From NCBI GenBank assembly GCA_021783175.1, contig JAJXUF010000005.1, positions 1 through 64,000 of the forward strand: 64,000 bases of DNA, in the 5' to 3' direction. Both the position numbers and the translations under genes were made by a program. This DNA comes from Pseudomonadota bacterium. Its GTDB lineage: Bacteria; Pseudomonadota; Gammaproteobacteria; Acidiferrobacterales; UBA6901. Each line of letters opens with the position of its first letter. The stretch's first letter is position 1. The notes under the pieces were generated by a model, which had not been told where the DNA came from, did not search any database, and was given only the letters and a program-made list of their open reading frames with translations. Of the stretch, positions 55,794 to 64,000 are shown piece by piece.

Positions 55794-56471
55794 ATGTACC
55801 AGGTTAACTTGGTTGTCGAGTCGGTGCGTAGCTTTCTGATTCAGCTCGGGCAGTTCCTGCCGCAGTTGCTTGGGGCCATCGTGATTCTTATTTTCGGATG
55901 GCTGATCGCCAAGGTCCTTAACTTGGTGGTTGTGCGGGGGTTGAAGCTCGTTCGCTTCAATGTGCTGACTGAGCTTGTCGGTATGGACGGTTTTCTCAAG
56001 CAGGGTGGTATTAAAAAAGGCACGGTGGATATCCTGGGGTTGCTGGTCTATTGGCTGATGATCCTGGTGACCCTGCTGGCAGCCTTCAACATCCTGGGCC
56101 TGAGTGTGCTGTCGGACATGTTCAAGACCATCGCTTTGTTTATTCCGAACGTGCTGGTGGCGGTGTTGATATTGGCGATCGGGCTTTATTTCGCACGTTT
56201 TGTGTCGGAGTCGATCATTGCCTATGGCAAGAACATCGGTATGACGGACATGGAGGTGCTCGGCCGACTCGTGCGCTACGCCATCATGGTCTTCGTGGTC
56301 ATCATCGCGCTTGGGCAGATGAATATAGGCCAGACGATCCTCTACAATGCCTTCTACATACTTTTCGGGGCCATTTGTTTCGGCCTGGCGCTGGCATTTG
56401 GTCTGGGCGGACAGAAATGGGCCGCCGGCGCGCTCGAACGTTTTATGCAGGAACGCGGAAAGAAGCGCTAA
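55794..56471 (+). CDS. Membrane protein with mechanosensitive-channel TM-helix repeats
   Basis: A 225-residue polytopic protein with helices near residues 20-45, 80-105, 110-140 and 165-205. LPQLLGAIVILIFGWLIAKV and LFIPNVLVAVLILAIGLYFA are two copies of the MscS-associated 'conserved TM helix' repeat. The C-terminal FGAICFGLALAFGLGGQKWA resembles the MscS TM3 region but no MscS beta domain follows. It may therefore be a small osmotic channel-like protein or a non-channel relative. AAAGGAGAG precedes ATG 55794. Confidence 0.8.
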   Translation: MYQVNLVVESVRSFLIQLGQFLPQLLGAIVILIFGWLIAKVLNLVVVRGLKLVRFNVLTELVGMDGFLKQGGIKKGTVDILGLLVYWLMILVTLLAAFNILGLSVLSDMFKTIALFIPNVLVAVLILAIGLYFARFVSESIIAYGKNIGMTDMEVLGRLVRYAIMVFVVIIALGQMNIGQTILYNAFYILFGAICFGLALAFGLGGQKWAAGALERFMQERGKKR

Positions 56472-56492
56472 CAGGACCATCGAGGCATAGCC

Positions 56493-57128
56493 ATGACGCA
56501 GTATTTCCAGGTGCATCCGACGAATCCGCAGGCGAGGCTGATCCGCCAGGCGGTCGAGATCGTGCGCCGTGGAGGCGTCATTGCCTACCCGACCGACTCA
56601 AGCTATGCGCTCGGCTGCCACATCGGCGACAAGGACGCCATGGAGCGTATCCGCCGCATCCGCCAGCTCGACGCGCGTCACGATTTCACCCTGGTATGTC
56701 GCGATCTGTCGGAGGTTTCGCTCTACGCGCGCGTGGGCAACTCCGACTACCGGATTCTCAAGGCCAGCACCCCGGGACCCTATACGTTCATCCTGCCGGC
56801 AACGCGTGAGGTCCCGCGCCGCCTGCAGAATCCGCGGCGCAAGACCATTGGGTTGCGTATCCCGGAGCATGTCATTGCCCAGGCGCTGCTGGCTGAGTTG
56901 GGTGAGCCACTCATGAGCGTGACCCTGACCCTGCCGGGGGAGGAGCTGCCTCTGGCCGAACCACAGGAGATCCGCGCGCGGCTTGAACACGAGCTTGATC
57001 TCGTGATCGACGGCGGCAACTGCGGTTGGGAGCCGACCACGGTGGTGGAGTTGTCCGATGGTGCTATGCGCGTAACCCGCAGCGGCAAGGGGGACGTAGC
57101 GCCATTTGCGGCACGTTTGCCAGCTTAG
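56493..57128 (+). CDS. Sua5/YciO/YrdC-family protein
   Basis: A 211-residue protein of the YrdC fold. VEIVRRGGVIAYPTDSSYAL, RIRQLDARHDFTLVCRDLSE, ILKASTPGPYTFILPATREV and TIGLRIPEHVIAQALLAELG are the YciO-type signatures. Relatives of the Sua5/TsaC group make threonylcarbamoyl-AMP for the t6A modification of tRNA. The YciO branch shows this only weakly, so the exact role is open. GAGGCATAGCC precedes ATG 56493. It follows the membrane protein by 21 nt. Confidence 0.88.
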   Translation: MTQYFQVHPTNPQARLIRQAVEIVRRGGVIAYPTDSSYALGCHIGDKDAMERIRRIRQLDARHDFTLVCRDLSEVSLYARVGNSDYRILKASTPGPYTFILPATREVPRRLQNPRRKTIGLRIPEHVIAQALLAELGEPLMSVTLTLPGEELPLAEPQEIRARLEHELDLVIDGGNCGWEPTTVVELSDGAMRVTRSGKGDVAPFAARLPA

Positions 57129-57171
57129 GCGGCGCATGGCCGCGGCACAGTCATCCTGATATACTCCACCC

Positions 57172-57852
57172 ATGCTGGGTCAATTACTTGGGGTAATGGA
57201 AGCACTGACGCCGCCCCAACTCATCGCTGTTCTCATTATCCCCGTGCTGTTTGCCATCATCGTCCATGAGGTTGCTCACGGCTGGGTGGCGAAATTGCTT
57301 GGTGATCCGACGGCAGAGCGTCTTGGGCGTCTCACGCTGAATCCAATCAAGCACATAGACCCACTTGGCACGATTCTGGTGCCTATCGTGGCGTATGTCT
57401 TTACCGGTTTCATTTTCGGCTGGGCCAAGCCGGTGCCGATCACATGGCAGAACTTGCGCCATCCAAAGCGCGATATGGCGATCGTGGCCGCGGCTGGACC
57501 TGGAGCCAATCTGGTAATGGCGTTGTTGTGGGGCCTGATCGTAAAAATTGGCGCTCTATTGCCTGCCTCAGCGGCATGGTTCAGTCGTCCCCTCATGTTA
57601 ATGGGCGTTGGAGGACTGTACGTCAACGTTCTGCTAATGGTGTTCAATCTGTTGCCATTGCCGCCGCTGGATGGCGGGCGCGTGGCGGTAGGTCTGTTGC
57701 CTGGACCGTGGGCGTGGCGCTTGAGCCGCGTCGAACCTTACGGATTCATCATTTTGCTTGCTTTGATGTATTTGGGAGTGCTTGGGTTGGTTGCCGGTCC
57801 GGTCATTTCCTTTTTCACCAATTTAATAAGCTGGTTCACGGGGCTCGGCTAG
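57172..57852 (+). CDS. Site-2 protease family intramembrane metalloprotease
   Basis: A 226-residue membrane protein with about five helices. The zinc motif HEVAHGWVAKLLGDPTAERL (HExxH) follows helix 1, and the third ligand is in LLPLPPLDGGRVAVGLLPGP. LGRLTLNPIKHIDPLGTILV and GWAKPVPI are typical of the short S2P subgroup that lacks a PDZ domain. Substrates are unknown. Its stop is two bases before the trpS ATG, so the two are coupled. Confidence 0.92.
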   Translation: MLGQLLGVMEALTPPQLIAVLIIPVLFAIIVHEVAHGWVAKLLGDPTAERLGRLTLNPIKHIDPLGTILVPIVAYVFTGFIFGWAKPVPITWQNLRHPKRDMAIVAAAGPGANLVMALLWGLIVKIGALLPASAAWFSRPLMLMGVGGLYVNVLLMVFNLLPLPPLDGGRVAVGLLPGPWAWRLSRVEPYGFIILLALMYLGVLGLVAGPVISFFTNLISWFTGLG

Positions 57853-57853
57853 C

Positions 57854-59074
57854 ATGAGCAGCGTGCTTCCTGGCCAGCCGCAGCGTGTACTTTCGGGCAT
57901 GCGTCCGACGGGACGCCTGCATCTCGGGCACTATCACGGCGTGCTCAAGAACTGGCTGCGGCTGCAGAACGAGTACGAGTGCTTTTTTTTCGTCGCCGAT
58001 TGGCATGCGCTGACGACGCACTACGAGGATCCGCGTGTCATCGAGGAGAGCGTGTGGGACATGGTCGTCGATTGGCTCGCGGCCGGCGTCGACCCAGCGA
58101 ATGCGGTTTTGTTCATTCAGTCGCGCGTCCCGCAGCATGCCGAATTGCATCTGCTGCTATCGATGATTACGCCGCTGTCGTGGCTTGAGCGTGTGCCGAC
58201 TTACAAGGATCAGCAGCTAAAGCTGCAGGATAAGGATTTGTCCACCTACGGATTTCTCGGCTATCCGCTATTGCAAAGCGCCGATATTCTCATGTACCGG
58301 GCGGGTCTCGTGCCCGTGGGTGAGGACCAGGTCGCGCATGTCGAGGTGACGCGTGAGATTGCGCGTCGTTTCAACTTTTTGTACGGTCGCGAAGCCGACT
58401 ATGAAGCACTGGCGGAAGCGGCAATCGGCAAGATGGGTAAAAAGGCGGGCAAGCTTTACCGCGAATTGCGCACTGCGTTCCTCGAGCGCGGCGACCATGG
58501 TGCGCTTGAAACCGCGCGCGCCCTGTTGGACAAGCAGAAGAATATCGCTTTTGGTGACCGCGAGCGCCTGTTCGGCTATCTCGAGGGCGGCGGGAGATTG
58601 ATTCTGACGGAACCGAGAGCCTTGCTTACCGAATCGTCCAAGATGCCCGGGCTTGATGGCCAGAAGATGTCCAAGTCGTACAACAATGTGATTAGCCTGC
58701 GAGATGCGCCGGATGAAGTCACGCAAAAGATTCGCACCATGCCGACAGATCCGGCACGCGTGCGCCGTTCCGACCCTGGCGACCCTGAAAAGTGCCCGGT
58801 ATGGCAGTTCCATCTGGTCTACTGCGGCGAGGACGTGCGAAAGTGGGTTCAGGAAGGCTGCCACAGCGCCTCAATCGGCTGCCTGGAATGCAAACAACCG
58901 GTTATCGACGCCGTCCTTGCCGAGCTCAAGCCGATCCGCGAGCGCGCTGAGGCTCTGGCGAAGGACGCCACACTGGTGAAGAATATAGTTGCCGACGGCT
59001 GCCGCAAGGCGCGCGAAATTGCCGAGGACACGATGGTGGATGTACGGCGCAGCATGGGGCTGGGGTACAGTTGA
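57854..59074 (+). CDS. trpS: Tryptophanyl-tRNA synthetase
   Basis: A 406-residue class I TrpRS. The HIGH-type motif is GMRPTGRLHLGHYHGVLKNW and KMSKS is in DGQKMSKSYNNVISLRDAP. PLLQSADILMYRAGLVPVGE is the conserved Trp-binding stretch. It is longer than the ~330-residue E. coli enzyme because of an insertion before KMSKS (about 180-270) and a longer C-terminal part, as in one common gammaproteobacterial branch. Its stop overlaps the scpA start by one base. Confidence 0.96.
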   Translation: MSSVLPGQPQRVLSGMRPTGRLHLGHYHGVLKNWLRLQNEYECFFFVADWHALTTHYEDPRVIEESVWDMVVDWLAAGVDPANAVLFIQSRVPQHAELHLLLSMITPLSWLERVPTYKDQQLKLQDKDLSTYGFLGYPLLQSADILMYRAGLVPVGEDQVAHVEVTREIARRFNFLYGREADYEALAEAAIGKMGKKAGKLYRELRTAFLERGDHGALETARALLDKQKNIAFGDRERLFGYLEGGGRLILTEPRALLTESSKMPGLDGQKMSKSYNNVISLRDAPDEVTQKIRTMPTDPARVRRSDPGDPEKCPVWQFHLVYCGEDVRKWVQEGCHSASIGCLECKQPVIDAVLAELKPIRERAEALAKDATLVKNIVADGCRKAREIAEDTMVDVRRSMGLGYS

Positions 59075-59886
59075 TGAGTCAGTCGCCACAGGAAACCAAA
59101 ACGCCGGTGCAGGGCGAAATGCCGTTCGCTATCGTACAGGGCGAAGCGATGACGCAGTTGCCGCAGGATCTGTACATCCCGCCGGACGCGCTGGAGGTGA
59201 TCCTCGAGACCTTCGAGGGACCTCTCGATTTGCTGCTCTACCTGATACGCAAGCAGAACCTAGATATCCTCGACATACCCATTGCCGAGATAACGCGCCA
59301 GTACATGGAGTATGTAGAGATCATGACGCAGGTACGTCTGGAGCTTGCCGGCGAATACCTGGTCATGGCGGCGATGCTGGCGGAGATCAAGTCGCGCATG
59401 CTGCTGCCGCGTCCGGTCGAAGGCGAGGAAGTGGAAGACGATCCACGTGCGCAGCTGGTGCGGCGCCTGCAGGAATACGAGCGCTACCGTCAGGCGGCAG
59501 AGGAGATCGACAACCGGCCACGGGTGGGGCGCGAGGTCCATCTCAGCGTCATTGAGTGTAATGCCACGCCGGTCAAACGCGTCGAGCCGAATGTCACCTT
59601 GTTTGAACTGCTCGATGCCTTCCGCGGTGTGCTACAACGCGCCGAGATGTACCGTCATCACCGGGTAATGCTGGAAGCGCTTTCGGTACGCGAACGCATG
59701 ACCCAAATCCTCGGCCGCGTGAATGCCGAGGCGTTCGTCGATTTTGCTGAATTGTTCGACGTGAAAGAGGGCAGAATGGGTGTGGTGGTGACGTTTATGG
59801 CGCTCCTGGAGCTTCTCAAGGAAACACTCCTTATTCTGGTGCAGAACGAACCCTATGCCCCAATCCACGTTAAGGCGGTTGCCTGA
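59074..59886 (+). CDS. scpA: Segregation and condensation protein A
   Basis: A 270-residue kleisin. The N-terminal SMC-neck-binding helix region is EGPLDLLLYLIRKQNLDILD, followed by AEITRQYMEYVEIMTQVRLE and LAGEYLVMAAMLAEIKSRML. A charged middle and a C-terminal winged helix (VVTFMALLELLKETLLILVQ) complete it. The N-terminus is about 30 residues longer than in Bacillus. ATG 59074 overlaps the trpS stop; a TTG at 59071 also fits. It bridges SMC heads with ScpB. Confidence 0.95.
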   Translation: MSQSPQETKTPVQGEMPFAIVQGEAMTQLPQDLYIPPDALEVILETFEGPLDLLLYLIRKQNLDILDIPIAEITRQYMEYVEIMTQVRLELAGEYLVMAAMLAEIKSRMLLPRPVEGEEVEDDPRAQLVRRLQEYERYRQAAEEIDNRPRVGREVHLSVIECNATPVKRVEPNVTLFELLDAFRGVLQRAEMYRHHRVMLEALSVRERMTQILGRVNAEAFVDFAELFDVKEGRMGVVVTFMALLELLKETLLILVQNEPYAPIHVKAVA

Positions 59887-60710
59887 TGACTGATGCCAAT
59901 AGCGAACTGAAGAACATAATCGAGGCGGCGTTGCTTGTGGCGGGACAGCCGCTGACCATTGACCGCATGCTGTCACTGTTTCCAGAAGGATCGCGCCCGA
60001 CGCGTGACGACGTACGTGCCGTGATCGCGCAGTTGGAGCAGGACTATGCGAATCGTGCGATAGAACTGCGCCAGATCGATCATGGCTACCGTCTGCAGAC
60101 CAGGGAAAGGTATGCCGAGTGGCTTTCGCGGCTGTCCGAGGAACGTCCGGTGCGCTATTCGCGCGCGCTGCTTGAGACCCTGGCCATTATTGCCTATCGC
60201 CAGCCGGTGACACGCGGCGAAATAGAGGAAATACGCGGAGTCGCGGTAAGCAGCGAGATCATCAAGACCCTGCTTGGCCGGGAGTGGATCCGCCAGGTCG
60301 GGCAACGCGATGTGCCGGGGCGGCCGTCATTGTATGGCACCACGCGCGGATTCTTGGAACATTTCAACCTTAAGAGCCTGGACGAATTGCCGCCGCTTGC
60401 GGAACTGCGGGATATCGACAGGATCAGTGCCGAGCTCAATCTGAGTCTGCCGGTGGATTCCACGGTGGAGCAGGCGGATGTTGCGTCGGGCGATCCGGGA
60501 ACTGAAGGCGGGAAGCACACCGAGGCTGGCGGCGAAAATGCTGACTACGGGGCGGAGGGTCTTGACGCGCCGAGCGCTGCCCGGGAGCAGACGCCGCAAG
60601 CCGCAGTCGAAGACCCGGATGGTTTGTCCTCGACCGCCGCATCAGGCGTGGCAGAAGATGTCGATGTCACGGAGCAGCCGCTTTCGGGAGCGACGGCAGA
60701 GAAACTGTGA
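59886..60710 (+). CDS. scpB: Segregation and condensation protein B
   Basis: A 274-residue protein with two winged helices: IIEAALLVAGQPLTIDRMLS, then YSRALLETLAIIAYRQPVTR and GEIEEIRGVAVSSEIIKTLL. The ScpB fold ends near residue 185. The rest (about 190-274) is a low-complexity acidic tail rich in Glu, Asp, Gly, Ala and Pro, not found in short ScpB proteins. The ATG overlaps the scpA stop by one base, and the end overlaps the rluB GTG by four. Confidence 0.95.
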   Translation: MTDANSELKNIIEAALLVAGQPLTIDRMLSLFPEGSRPTRDDVRAVIAQLEQDYANRAIELRQIDHGYRLQTRERYAEWLSRLSEERPVRYSRALLETLAIIAYRQPVTRGEIEEIRGVAVSSEIIKTLLGREWIRQVGQRDVPGRPSLYGTTRGFLEHFNLKSLDELPPLAELRDIDRISAELNLSLPVDSTVEQADVASGDPGTEGGKHTEAGGENADYGAEGLDAPSAAREQTPQAAVEDPDGLSSTAASGVAEDVDVTEQPLSGATAEKL

Positions 60711-61633
60711 GTGCGGACAGGAGCCGTCGCACCAGGCAGCCGGCGCCGCTCAAATCAACGGGCGAATCTCCGAGTGGAGAGAAATTGCAAAAGGTGCTGG
60801 CGCGCGCCGGTATTGGTTCACGTCGTGAGATGGAGCGCTGGATCGAGCAGGGACGGATTTCCGTGGATGGCGCCATATCTACTTTAGGCGAGCGCGTTCT
60901 GCCGGGACAGCAGATTCGAGTCGACGGCCAACCGCTTGCGAGCGGCGCACGTTTTGGCGCAAGACGCCGTATCCTTATGTATAACAAGCCAGAAGGCGAA
61001 ATCTGCACGGCCTCCGATCCCGAGGGTCGCCGCACCATTTTTGACCAGTTGCCGGCCTTGCGCAATGGCCGCTGGGTGGCCGTAGGTCGTCTGGACATCA
61101 ATACCCAGGGTCTGATTCTTGTTACGACTGACGGCGAGCTTGCCAATCGCCTGATGCACCCGAGCGGAGGCATCGAGCGTGAGTATGCAGTCCGCGTCCT
61201 GGGCAAGGTCGGCAGTGACATGCTTGAACGATTGCACGCGGGTATTGAACTCGAAGACGGATTGGCACGTTTCGATACCATTACCGATGCCGGCGGGGAA
61301 GGTGCCAATCACTGGTACCACGTTACGCTGCGGGAAGGCCGAAATCGCGAAGTAAGGCGCCTGTGGGAGGCGGTCGGTGTCAAAGTCAGCAGACTGATTC
61401 GCGTGCGCTATGGAACGGCGACACTGCCGCGCGGTTTGCGTCCGGGACGTTGGGCGGACCTCGATCCGTCTGTTGCCGAGCACCTCGTCCGAAGCGTCAG
61501 CCATACTGCCGGGCCGCAAGAATCTGAAACGCAGCCGCGTACGCCGCGTGGCGCGCCAAAGACACGTTCCACCCTTCCCACACGCGCCTCATCAGAGCGC
61601 AAGCGCCGAGAGCGGATTTCCAAGAATCGCTGA
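60707..61633 (+). CDS. rluB: 23S rRNA pseudouridine synthase RluB
   Basis: A 308-residue RsuA/RluB-family enzyme. S4 domain: EKLQKVLARAGIGSRREMER. Catalytic region: VAVGRLDINTQGLILVTTDG, with Asp in GRLD. Then REYAVRVLGKVGSDMLERLH and LREGRNREVRRLWEAVGVKV. Basic, disordered tails flank the core at both ends. It isomerises a uridine in helix 80-90 of 23S rRNA (U2605 in E. coli). The GTG overlaps the scpB stop (GTGA), in the usual scpA-scpB-rluB order. Confidence 0.94.
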   Translation: MSADRSRRTRQPAPLKSTGESPSGEKLQKVLARAGIGSRREMERWIEQGRISVDGAISTLGERVLPGQQIRVDGQPLASGARFGARRRILMYNKPEGEICTASDPEGRRTIFDQLPALRNGRWVAVGRLDINTQGLILVTTDGELANRLMHPSGGIEREYAVRVLGKVGSDMLERLHAGIELEDGLARFDTITDAGGEGANHWYHVTLREGRNREVRRLWEAVGVKVSRLIRVRYGTATLPRGLRPGRWADLDPSVAEHLVRSVSHTAGPQESETQPRTPRGAPKTRSTLPTRASSERKRRERISKNR

Positions 61634-61976
61634 AACGCGATTGCCCCTCAAAGCGGTTACTCCGTTGGCTGCGAAAATCCTGAAACTTCCACCACGCCGC
61701 GCGGACTAATGACTGTATGTGCCAGTTGCCCGCTGTCCGTGCTAAGCGGCATTTTTGCAGGGAACCGGAGCGGCACCGCGCGAGTCCTGGATATCCCGGG
61801 GGTTTGTATGCGCCATAGTTTTCCATCGCATCAGGCGTATTCGCGTGACAGCCAATCGCGCGCAATCGCATCGCAGTTCCGTTATGCTGCGCCTCGGCGA
61901 GACCCGAGTATTTCGCTTATTGTCCGTGAAGCGGGGGCAGCGGCGGGTCGAGGCGCGCTACTTTGCAGGGTGAACC
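61634..61976. other. Intergenic region of 343 bp
   Basis: Between rluB and the GGDEF gene, both on the plus strand. Open frames here on either strand lack ribosome-binding sites and recognisable motifs. I saw no hairpin with a T-run after rluB and no riboswitch consensus ahead of the diguanylate cyclase gene. Confidence 0.5.
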
Positions 61977-62939
61977 ATGGCCATGACCGTTCAAAGCCTC
62001 CCGCCCAAGCGTTTGACTAGGGGATCCGGACAGTCGCGCGCCGCAGGTGCGCACCATGCCAATTCGGGGCGGCAAGTTGTTGGACGTACTGTTCTCGCTC
62101 TGCGGCAACTTCTCGATCGGCAATCGAAGCCGGTGGCGGTGGTATTGAGCTGCCTGCTGGTGCTGGGGGTTGCCATGATTCATGTGACGACCAGCCCGGT
62201 GCTCACCTTCTCGATCTTCTATCTGATTCCGGTATCCTTTGCCACATGGTATGCCGGCAGAACCATCGGCATATTCATGTCAGGCGTCAGTGCAGTAACT
62301 TGGTTGGTGGCCGACCAGCTTGCCGGAGACACGTATTCGCAGCCGCTCATCCATTACTGGAATATGAGCGTGCACCTCGGCTTTTTCCTAATCACCACCT
62401 TCTTGCTGGCGGCGCTGCGCGATCGGTTGGAGTGGGAGGCCATGCTGGCCCGCACTGATCCCCTGACTCGCGCCGCAAACCGACGCTACTTTTATACGCT
62501 CGCACAAAACGAGATCAATCGGCTTGCGCGCTATCACCACACCTTCACTGTGGCCTATATTGATGTCGATAATTTCAAATTGGTGAACGACAGATTCGGG
62601 CATCACGAAGGGGATCGCCTCCTGTGCTTGATTCCGGCCAGGATTCACAAGGCATTGCGCAAGAACGACATCGTCGCGCGGCTGGGCGGCGATGAATTTG
62701 CGATTTTGCTCTCCGAAACCGACTACAAGGCGGCGGATGAAGTCATCCTCAAGCTGCGAGATCTGCTTCAGGAAACGATGAGACACAGGGAATGGCCGGT
62801 CACTTTCAGTATCGGCGCAATCACGTTCAGAACTCCGCCGCGGGACGTTGATGAGATGATCCGGATGGCCGACGCATTAATGTATTCGGTAAAGCACGAC
62901 GGCAAGAACCGCATTCGTCACGACGTGAGTGAGGTGTGA
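61977..62939 (+). CDS. Membrane diguanylate cyclase (GGDEF)
   Basis: A 320-residue protein. After a basic N-terminus there are about four membrane helices (AVVLSCLLVLGVAMIHVTTS, LTFSIFYLIPVSFATWYAGR, GIFMSGVSAVTWLVADQLAG, LGFFLITTFLLAALRDRL) and then a complete GGDEF domain: ARTDPLTRAANRRYFYTLAQ, YIDVDNFKLVNDRFGH and VARLGGDEFAILLSE. No RxxD inhibitory site is visible ahead of the motif. It should make c-di-GMP in response to a membrane signal. ATG 61977 is chosen, with GCAGGGTGA upstream; ATG 61983 is an alternative. Confidence 0.9.
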   Translation: MAMTVQSLPPKRLTRGSGQSRAAGAHHANSGRQVVGRTVLALRQLLDRQSKPVAVVLSCLLVLGVAMIHVTTSPVLTFSIFYLIPVSFATWYAGRTIGIFMSGVSAVTWLVADQLAGDTYSQPLIHYWNMSVHLGFFLITTFLLAALRDRLEWEAMLARTDPLTRAANRRYFYTLAQNEINRLARYHHTFTVAYIDVDNFKLVNDRFGHHEGDRLLCLIPARIHKALRKNDIVARLGGDEFAILLSETDYKAADEVILKLRDLLQETMRHREWPVTFSIGAITFRTPPRDVDEMIRMADALMYSVKHDGKNRIRHDVSEV

Positions 62940-63041
62940 CAGATCATAATAAAAGGGACGCCAGCCCGAAGGGTCGCGCGGATCCACGGTGTTGACCTGC
63001 ATTTGTTGTTTAGTGCGTCGAATCGGCTATCATTTGTATTT

Positions 63042-63515
63042 ATGGAGATCACGCTTGCTAGACCCGCCGACGCGCGGCGCATCGCTATCATGTCCCGCGA
63101 ATTCGTCGAGGGCGGTCTGCCAGTTTGGTCCTGGGACGAATCCCGGGTAGCAAGACATCTGCGCAACCGCGACAGTCTGGTTCTTATCGCCCGTGTCGGA
63201 ACCCGCATCGTCGGTTTCGCGATCATGCATTTCAACGAATCAAGCGCGCACTTGAACCTGCTGGCAGTTGAACCGTTTCACCGGAGGCAGGGGATCGGCC
63301 GTCGCCTGGTGGAGTGGCTCGAAAGTTCGGCGCGCGTTGCCGGAACCTTCGTTGTCAGCCTGGAAGTTCGCGCGACCAACCGCGCGGCTCGCGCATTTTA
63401 CCGAAAATTGGGGTATCAGGAGCTGGTGTGCCTGCCGCGCTACTATTCCGGTAGAGAGGCGGCAGTGCGCATGAGCCGAGATCTGCGTTGTGTCCGTCTG
63501 CAGGACGCCACGTGA
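63042..63515 (+). CDS. GNAT-family N-acetyltransferase, RimI-like
   Basis: A 157-residue acetyltransferase. The acetyl-CoA motif is NLLAVEPFHRRQGIGRRLVE (R/QxxGxG/A), followed by SLEVRATNRAARAFYRKLGY and the final Tyr-rich strand LVCLPRYYSG. This pattern is close to RimI-type N-terminal acetyltransferases, but specificity cannot be assigned. ATG 63042 begins MEITLARPADARRIAIMSRE, the normal start; the upstream 13 codons are not conserved. Convergent with the methyltransferase gene across 40 bp. Confidence 0.85.
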   Translation: MEITLARPADARRIAIMSREFVEGGLPVWSWDESRVARHLRNRDSLVLIARVGTRIVGFAIMHFNESSAHLNLLAVEPFHRRQGIGRRLVEWLESSARVAGTFVVSLEVRATNRAARAFYRKLGYQELVCLPRYYSGREAAVRMSRDLRCVRLQDAT

Positions 63516-63555
63516 ACCCAGCGTGCCGCGCGGAAGCAGCACTTTGATTTACTGG

Positions 63556-64000
63556 CTAGATGCGGTATTCGGCAACCCGATAGAAGCCGCCGAAGATTGG
63601 TGTTTCTGCCAACAGCTTGATTTCCTTCTTGACCGCTTTGGCGCATTCTCCAAGCAGATTGGTAAGGTCCTGCTGCAGGAAATCGCCAAGATAGGGTTCG
63701 GCAGTCCGCAGCAGCCAACGAAATAGCGTGCTACGGTGGAGATAGTGATCATCGGCGTTGGTGCCATATTCCGCTACAATCAGCCGCCCGCCAGGTCGCG
63801 CGACGCGCAATGCCTCGCACAGTACGCGCTGGCGCGCATCAATTGGCAGTTCATGTAGCAAAAAATAAATCACGATGGTGTCAAAGCCGTTGCTCGCATA
63901 GGCCAGATTCTCGGCATTCATGCGCGCCAGGAATTCGCGATTGCGCAAGGCTCCACCGTTCAGCTTGCGCCGCGCCGCCTGCAGCTGGATGATCGCGACG
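63556..64000 (-). CDS. Class I SAM-dependent methyltransferase (partial, N-terminus beyond the right edge)
   Basis: The minus-strand frame is open from the window edge to the stop at 63556 (148 codons), so the start lies outside. Visible are motif II (FDTIVIYFLLHELP), then ALRVARPGGRLIVAEYG (motif III) and a C-terminal part with TAEPYLGDFLQQDLTNLLGE and IFGGFYRVAEYRI. The AdoMet-binding GxGxG motif must lie beyond the edge. The form resembles UbiE/RquA-like methyltransferases of quinone metabolism, but this is only a suggestion. Confidence 0.75.
   Translation of the reverse strand, partial: VAIIQLQAARRKLNGGALRNREFLARMNAENLAYASNGFDTIVIYFLLHELPIDARQRVLCEALRVARPGGRLIVAEYGTNADDHYLHRSTLFRWLLRTAEPYLGDFLQQDLTNLLGECAKAVKKEIKLLAETPIFGGFYRVAEYRI

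Overview
The window is a chromosomal segment of a GC-rich gammaproteobacterium. Four conserved gene orders point there: murJ-ribF-ileS-lspA-fkpB-ispH, the fimT-pilV-pilW-pilX-pilY1-(pilY2)-pilE minor-pilin operon, smc-zipA-ligA, and the yciO-like/trpS/scpA/scpB/rluB run. A soxYZ pair suggests sulfur (thiosulfate) oxidation. The exact order (Chromatiales- or Acidiferrobacterales-like) cannot be fixed from sequence reading alone. I saw no prophage, insertion sequence or CRISPR array.

Layout. 1-0.65 kb: the 5' part of a membrane glycosyltransferase running off the left edge. 1-9 kb: lipid II flippase, flavin cofactor synthesis, Ile-tRNA synthetase, lipoprotein signal peptidase, FKBP-type isomerase and IspH. 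9-17.1 kb: the type IV minor-pilin/PilY1 operon on the minus strand. 17.4-24 kb: glycine oxidase, a cysteine-free Fur-family regulator, tRNA-Thr(CGT), an outer-membrane barrel, a glutathione S-transferase, an ABM-fold protein overlapping an iron-type alcohol dehydrogenase, and small exported proteins. 24.2-35.9 kb: ampD/ampE, then a near-complete vitamin B12 salvage island (cobC, btuF, adenosyltransferase, tonB, btuB under a cobalamin riboswitch, btuD, btuC) with a c-di-GMP sensor protein and a HAD phosphatase. 36-41 kb: rppH, an unrecognised gene, a large RND-fold protein, and soxYZ. 41-45 kb: a second GGDEF/EAL protein and a QueF-FGGY kinase fusion. 44.9-54.7 kb: smc, zipA, ligA, then a minus-strand run of PpiC lipoprotein, bolA, yciI and yciB. 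54.8-63.5 kb: PHP nuclease, membrane protein, Sua5/YciO protein, site-2 protease, trpS, scpA, scpB, rluB, a diguanylate cyclase and an acetyltransferase. The 5'-truncated end of a methyltransferase closes the window.

How the genes work together. The B12 island imports cobalamin (BtuB plus TonB, BtuF, BtuCD) and adenosylates it. The riboswitch can be read down to its expression platform: an 8-nt sequence perfectly complementary to the btuB ribosome-binding site. smc and scpAB supply all three subunits of the SMC-ScpAB condensin. Three c-di-GMP proteins differ in their GGDEF motifs (AGDEF, GGQEF, GGDEF).

Most unusual content: (1) one open frame joining a complete short QueF (queuosine precursor reductase) to a complete FGGY sugar kinase through a Pro/Ala/Glu-rich linker; (2) a 1038-residue RND-family protein that has lost all three proton-relay residues I could check and sits alone upstream of soxYZ; (3) repeated inverted half-sites between that gene and soxY; (4) a pseudopilin with a very long, repeat-built leader peptide.
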